A DNA stretch of 64,000 bases. Source: Verticillium longisporum (Eukaryota; Ascomycota; Sordariomycetes; Glomerellales; Plectosphaerellaceae). Where the stretch lies: the NCBI GenBank assembly GCA_019188255.1, contig JAETXT010000007.1, positions 62,001-126,000 on the forward strand, read 5' to 3'. Every line of letters starts with the position of its first letter. Positions within the stretch are counted from its first letter, which is position 1. The notes below the pieces were generated by a model. That model saw only the letters and a program-made list of their open reading frames with translations. It had not been told where the DNA came from and searched no databases. The translations under genes and the position numbers were made by a program. Below, piece after piece: positions 59,173 to 64,000 of the stretch.

Positions 59173-62100
59173 ATGTTGGCCCTCAAGATCCAAACTGACG
59201 TTTCTCATTTCGACAGATTTCCGGAATACACCGATCCGTTCGAGATCCCAACAGAAATCATGGCGACAGCCGTTCCCCCGCAACAAGGCCCTGGGCACCG
59301 TCCTGACCGAGTCCCAAGAGCCCAGCCGACACCCGTCTCCTCAGCCCACACACTTCAGCGTCCCTCATCTCTCCCAAACCAACGGCAATGGCCACCGCGT
59401 CCTGCGTTCGGCCACTGTCGGCTATGTCGCTCCCGAATTCGTCGGCAAGGACGAACAGATGAAGCAGGTCAAGGACCTTGTTTCCTCCCAGGGCTGGATC
59501 CCCCTACCGTTGTTGACGAGCAGGTTACTTGGTTTTACGAGTCGCTCGGTATCGACGATGTGTACTTCAAGATCGAGACTCCTCAGGTCATCGCCAGCCA
59601 GGTGACATCTCTCTACGCTGCCAAGGTTGCCGCGTATGCGCGAGAGGACAAGCGCGAGGAGATCAGGCTAGATATGGAGGCTGAGGATCACGCCATCTAC
59701 ATCGATACCAGTGAGGCTGGCCGTACCATCACAAATGGCCCTCGCTACGAGAGCAGGCTCGAGGCCAAGTACCTGGATCACACGGGCCGCTCCAAGTACC
59801 GCGTTGAGACCTTCCGCTCACCTGGCGTCCTCGGCGCCTCTCCCAGCTCCAAGGCTACCCTGCGCTGCTACTTCGTCTACCAGTGCATCTTCAAGCAGCC
59901 CCCAGAGCAGACTGATCCCAATGAGACCCGCATCGAGGTCATTGCCGATCAAGGTTTCCTGCAGAAGGCCACGGCCAACACCAAGCAGATTTATCAGGAG
60001 ATTATCGAGCTGGCCGTGAACAGGACGGGCCCCGTCATTGAGGTCTTCGATATCGAGGGCATGGCCGAGAAACGCCTCGTCGTTGCTTTCCGCTCCAGGA
60101 CAGCCCGTGGCCTGTTCTCCGCACTTTCTGATCTCTACCACTACTATGGCGTCACCTCCTCAAGGAAGTACGTCGAGCAGTTCTCTAACGGCATTACCGT
60201 CATGTCGATCTACCTTCGCCCCGCCATGACCCTCGAGGGCGAGTACCCTCCCCTCGAGCAGTCCATCCACCAGATCACCAAGGAAATCTCCCTCCTGTAC
60301 TGCCTTCCCCACAACAAGCTTCACGACCTGTTCACCAGCGGTGAATTGAGTCTTCAGGAGACCGTCTACGGCCACTGTGCTTGGGTCTTCATCCAGCACT
60401 TCCTGAACCGCCTTGGATCCGAGTATGTCTCGCTGACCGACATTCTCGATCCCAAGAGCAACGTTCACACTGCTCTGCTGTCCAAGCTCAAGCGTCGTCT
60501 GAGGACAGAGACATTCACTCCCGACTACATTTTGGAGATTATTCAGTCGTACCCCAGCCTGGTGCGCGCTCTCTACGCATCTTTCGCCAGCGTTCATCTC
60601 GCTGTCGGTGCCGACTTTGAACGTCACTTCATCGCGCCCACCCCCGCCTTGGAGGTTATGTCCGATGCTAAGCTCAAGGAGAAGATCACCCGCGAAGTCT
60701 CCAACGAGCACGAGGAGATGGTCATGACTGCATTCCGCGTCTTCAACAACGCCATTCTTAAGACCAACTACTTCACTCCTACCAAGGTCGCCTTGAGCTT
60801 CCGCTTGGACCCGGCCTTCCTGCCTGAGATTGAGTACCCCCGCAGACTGTATGGCATGTTCCTCGTCGTCGGTGCTGGGTTCCGAGGTTTCCACCTCCGC
60901 TTCAAGGACGTCGCACGCGGTGGTATTCGTATCGTCAAGTCTCGCAGCAAGGAGGCGTACGGCATCAACGCCCGCAACCTCTTCGACGAAAACTATGGTC
61001 TGTCTAGCACCCAACAGCGTAAGAACAAGGACATTCCCGAGGGTGGTTCCAAGGGCGTCATTCTTCTTGATGCCAAGATGCAGGACCACTCCGAAGAGGC
61101 CTTCGAGAAGTACATTGACAGTATCATTGACTTGCTCTTGCCTGGTGTGACACCTGGTATCAAGAACCCCATTGTCGACCTTTACGGCAAGCAGGAGATT
61201 CTCTTCATGGGCCCCGACGAGAACACTGCTGATCTTGTCGACTGGGCAACGGAGCACGCCCGCAAGCGTGGCGCGCCCTGGTGGAAGTCCTTCTTCACCG
61301 GCAAGTCTCCCAAGCTTGGTGGTATTCCCCACGACGAGTACGGCATGACTACTCTGTCTGTCCGCGAGTACGTCAAGGGAATTTACCGCAAGACCGGCCT
61401 CGACCCCTCGACCGTCAGGAAGATGCAGACTGGTGGCCCTGACGGCGATCTGGGTAGCAATGAGATTCTGCTCAGCAACGAGAAGTACACCTCGATCGTC
61501 GATGGCTCTGGTGTCATTGTGGACCCCAATGGTCTTGACAGGGAGGAGCTTCTCCGCCTGGCCAAGAGCCGTTCCATGATTGTCAACTTTGACATCTCCA
61601 AGCTGTCGAAGGATGGGTACCGAGTCCTCTGCGAGGATACCAACATTACTCTGCCCACGGGCGAGGTCGTTGGCAACGGAACTACCTTCCGCAACACCTA
61701 CCACCTCCGTGACACGGGCATGACCGACATCTTCGTGCCTTGCGGTGGTCGCCCTGAGTCTATTGACCTCATCACCGTCAACAAGCTCATCAAGGATGGC
61801 AAGTCTACGATTCCCTACATTGTCGAGGGTGCCAACTTGTTCATCACCCAGGACGCCAAGCTGCGTCTTGAGGCGGCCGGTTGCATCATTTATAAGGATG
61901 CCAGTGCCAACAAGGGTGGTGTTACTTCATCCTCGCTCGAGGTCCTTGCATCTCTGTCCTTTGACGACGAGAGCTTCGTGCAGCACATGTGCCACGATGC
62001 CAAGGGCGTGGCGCCCCAGTTCTACAAGGACTATGTCAAGCAGGTGCAGGCCAAGATTTGCGAGAACGCCCAGCTCGAGTTTGAGGCCATCTGGCGCGAG

Positions 62101-62472
62101 CACGAGAAGTCTGGTGTCGAGCGCAGCATCCTCTCCGACAGGCTGTCGGTCGCTATCACCGACCTCGACGAGGAGCTCCAGCACTCCGACATGTGGAAGG
62201 ACGAGCGCACGCGCCGCTCCGTCCTGGCTGACGCTCTGCCTAACCTTCTCCTTGACAAGATTGGTCTCGACACCATCATCTCCCGTGTGCCTGACGCCTA
62301 CCTGCGCGCCATCTTCGGCAGCTACCTCGCTTCGAGGTTTGTGTACGAATTCGGCATCAGCCCCGGCCAATTTGCTTTCTATGATTTGTGAGTCCTCTTC
62401 CCCGCTCTTGGCTTTTTGATCCTTGCTAATATTTCTCCCAGCATGTCTAAACGTATGGCGAAGATTCAGTAG
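59173..62472 (+). CDS. NAD-specific glutamate dehydrogenase (large, ~115-120 kDa type), frame disturbed near N terminus
   Basis: Converts glutamate to 2-oxoglutarate and ammonium with NAD, the catabolic reaction when amino acids serve as carbon source. The long frame ends with an intron: 62387/GTGAGT...CAG/62442. The final exon adds the conserved end (YDFMSKRMAKIQ) and stops at 62472. The catalytic domain is clear: FKDVARGGIRIVKSRSKEAY, RKNKDIPEGGSKGVILL, FMGPDENTADLVDWA, TGGPDGDLGSNE and FVPCGGRPESIDLITVNKLI. Length is about 1080 residues, normal for the fungal enzyme. Near the N terminus, 59282-59503 encodes the expected sequence (RVLRSATVGYVAPEFVGKDE) in another frame than the rest. Codons return to the main frame only after the C-run 59500-59504. 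One base seems missing there, and one extra at 59275-59279 unless an upstream exon supplies that frame. The true start is therefore unsure. Confidence 0.93.
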
Positions 62473-63225
62473 TTTCGTTTTCAGATTCACGGCAGGCGTT
62501 GTCATGGCTTCCTCCGCTTGGAGGGATGCCCGGTGTGTATGGGCGAGGGCTACGAACGGAAGTATGCATATCACTGGTGTTATTTACGCGGGCGAGTAAT
62601 CAATGGGTCATACGGAAGAGAAGAGAATCAAATGATGTGTGTGACGCATCGGAAAGATAAAAGTTTGAGGCTTATTGGCCCGGAATTCATGATCGAGATG
62701 GTAGAAATGGCGGTCGAGAATAAGCTGGTCGTGCCGGCTAGTATATCGATTTCTTTGGTCAATATGAGAAAGTCTATCGTTCTTCATCTCGATGTGCATC
62801 AGAGTGTTAATGCCCGCGACGTGATGATGGGAGGGGTCGAAAGGGCAACGAAGGTCCCAGGACTCCATGGGTATATCCTATTTGAGGAGACGAGTGCCAG
62901 ACTGCAGGGGCGCCTCATCCAATGCTTTGGGGGTGTCATGATGCCTTGTACGGTGTTGATGCCGGGTATCGATCCTGCCTCATGATCGAATTCGATCTCG
63001 AACTATGGCCTGCAATACCATGTAAAGCATACAGTGTCCATGCTCTCGAGAAGTTGGATAGATCACAAGATAACTCAATTGGAGCGCATCGTCCCGACGT
63101 AATTCAAGTGAACGCTAAACGTGAACCCTACGCCTTATATCTGGACCAGGGAGATGGACACACGGGCTGCTCCGCCGCAGGCAGCCCACCACAAGCCCGT
63201 CAAGCCTCATCGAATCAGATCAGCG
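62473..63225. other. Intergenic region
   Basis: Between the 3' ends of the dehydrogenase (+) and the membrane protein (-). An open frame at 62518-62985 has no recognisable domain and atypical composition. Confidence 0.45.
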
Positions 63226-63893
63226 CTAAAACCCCGAGTACGTCTCGCCCCAGCTATGAAGGAACCCATCCGTCCACCCAATGATCGACCCTCTGACGCC
63301 GGCCGAGATGAGCGTACCCCGGCAGACGCTCGCCGTGTCGACGCTCCGCTCGTACTTGAACACCCACACGGTCCGGTCGACGTAGCGCGGCAGGTCGGAG
63401 CTGCTGATGATGCCGGCGATCAGGATGCTGATGAGGACGCCGTTGCCGAGGACCATGGTGCACCAGGGCCTCTTCATGCGTGCGCGCCACCACCGCGCAT
63501 TATTGCCGACGAGGACGAGGACGGCGGCGTCGACGACCTGTGCGACGAGGCTCGCGGAGAGCACGGCGACGGTGGCGGTCAGCCAGCGGCGCTGGTCGTC
63601 GGCCGGCAGGCGGACGCAGCCAATGCCCTGGCTCGCGGAGCGGTCGACGGGGAGCGGGGCGCTCTGGCACCGCGCGGGCGTGGCGAGGACGGCCTCGCCG
63701 GACTGGAACATGGGGGAACACCAGACGGCGGCGAGGTCGTCGGTCTTGCGGCCGCGTGCGGCGTTGGCGAGCCCCACGAGCTGGAGGATGACGAGCGTGA
63801 CGAGGAGCAAGAGGGCGAGGAGTGTGATGAGGGCCTTCGGGGCGAGGTCGCGGTCTTGCGGGACGGGCTCTGGTTCAAGAACGTGGACGGCGA
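63226..63893 (-). CDS. Integral membrane protein of unknown function (5' end outside or near the window edge)
   Basis: I do not recognise this protein. The minus-strand frame ending at 63226 encodes at least three hydrophobic segments: KALITLLALLLLVTLVILQL, LTATVAVLSASLVAQVVDAA and TMVLGNGVLISILIAGII. Loops contain Cys residues, and the C terminus holds a short polar region (SVCRGTLISAGVRGSIIGW). An acceptor-like site (CACCAG) next to 63893 suggests an intron, with the first exon at or beyond the window end. The layout resembles small fungal multi-pass proteins with four helices. Codon use is GC-rich at third positions, as in its neighbours. Confidence 0.6.
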
Positions 63894-64000
63894 CTGGTGG
63901 GAGGCGGCAGGGTTAGCACGCGGTCCTCGGCTTCATGGCGGGAGGAGGAGGGGGAGGTGGGACAACGGCTGCAGGTCCCGGAGGAGGGACTGACTACCTT

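Noticed and set aside
60160..61704. 514-codon open frame on the minus strand
   Set aside because: It lies fully antisense to the conserved catalytic part of NAD-glutamate dehydrogenase; strong third-position codon bias of the real gene keeps the complementary frame open. Its residues show no domain.

Overview
The window comes from a filamentous ascomycete, probably a Sordariomycete. The genes carry short GT-AG introns of about 50 to 110 bases. The families are typical of plant-associated Pezizomycotina: rhodopsin-domain (PTH11-like) membrane proteins, an AA9 polysaccharide monooxygenase with a CBM1, a secreted subtilase and a berberine-bridge-type oxidase. There is an isolated 5S rRNA gene, as expected where 5S genes are dispersed. 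A large block shows the C-to-T signature of repeat-induced point mutation (RIP). The species cannot be fixed by reading alone.

Layout. 1-12.4 kb is ordinary gene space: a five-exon PTH11-like protein (+), a Mup1-type methionine permease with a one-base frameshift (-), a long empty stretch, a 5S rRNA gene (+) and a six-exon PTH11-like protein (-). 12.4-34.55 kb is a nested transposon island. Its base is a ~700 bp inverted-repeat element in two tandem copies. The second copy is split by a RIP-destroyed retrotransposon block bounded by ~208 bp LTRs. Two clean 1.86 kb Pot2/Fot1-like DNA transposons lie in the island, one inside the retrotransposon block and one inside the second inverted-repeat copy.

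35-45.4 kb holds mostly secreted products: a FAD-linked oxidase (+), a GH43-like pseudogene (-), a subtilisin-like protease (-), a third Pot2-like copy inside a small hAT-type element with a perfect 8 bp target duplication, and an AA9 monooxygenase with CBM1 (-). 45.4-64 kb is housekeeping gene space with long intergenic regions: an Ldb19/Art1-like alpha-arrestin with PPxY motifs (-), a small alpha/beta hydrolase of the acyl-protein thioesterase type (-), NAD-specific glutamate dehydrogenase (+) with a frame problem near its N terminus, and the 3' part of an unknown membrane protein (-).

Connections. In yeast, Art1/Ldb19 directs Rsp5 ubiquitin ligase to Mup1 and other permeases, so the arrestin and the methionine permease may be regulator and client, although they lie 43 kb apart. 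The secreted enzymes flank the transposon island. The three Pot2-like copies appear to differ only in homopolymer lengths and lack RIP mutations, so they moved after the surrounding DNA was mutated. I found no convincing wholly new biological system. The most useful leads are the layered history of the island, the A-tract frameshift shared by all transposase copies, and the frame anomalies in two housekeeping genes.
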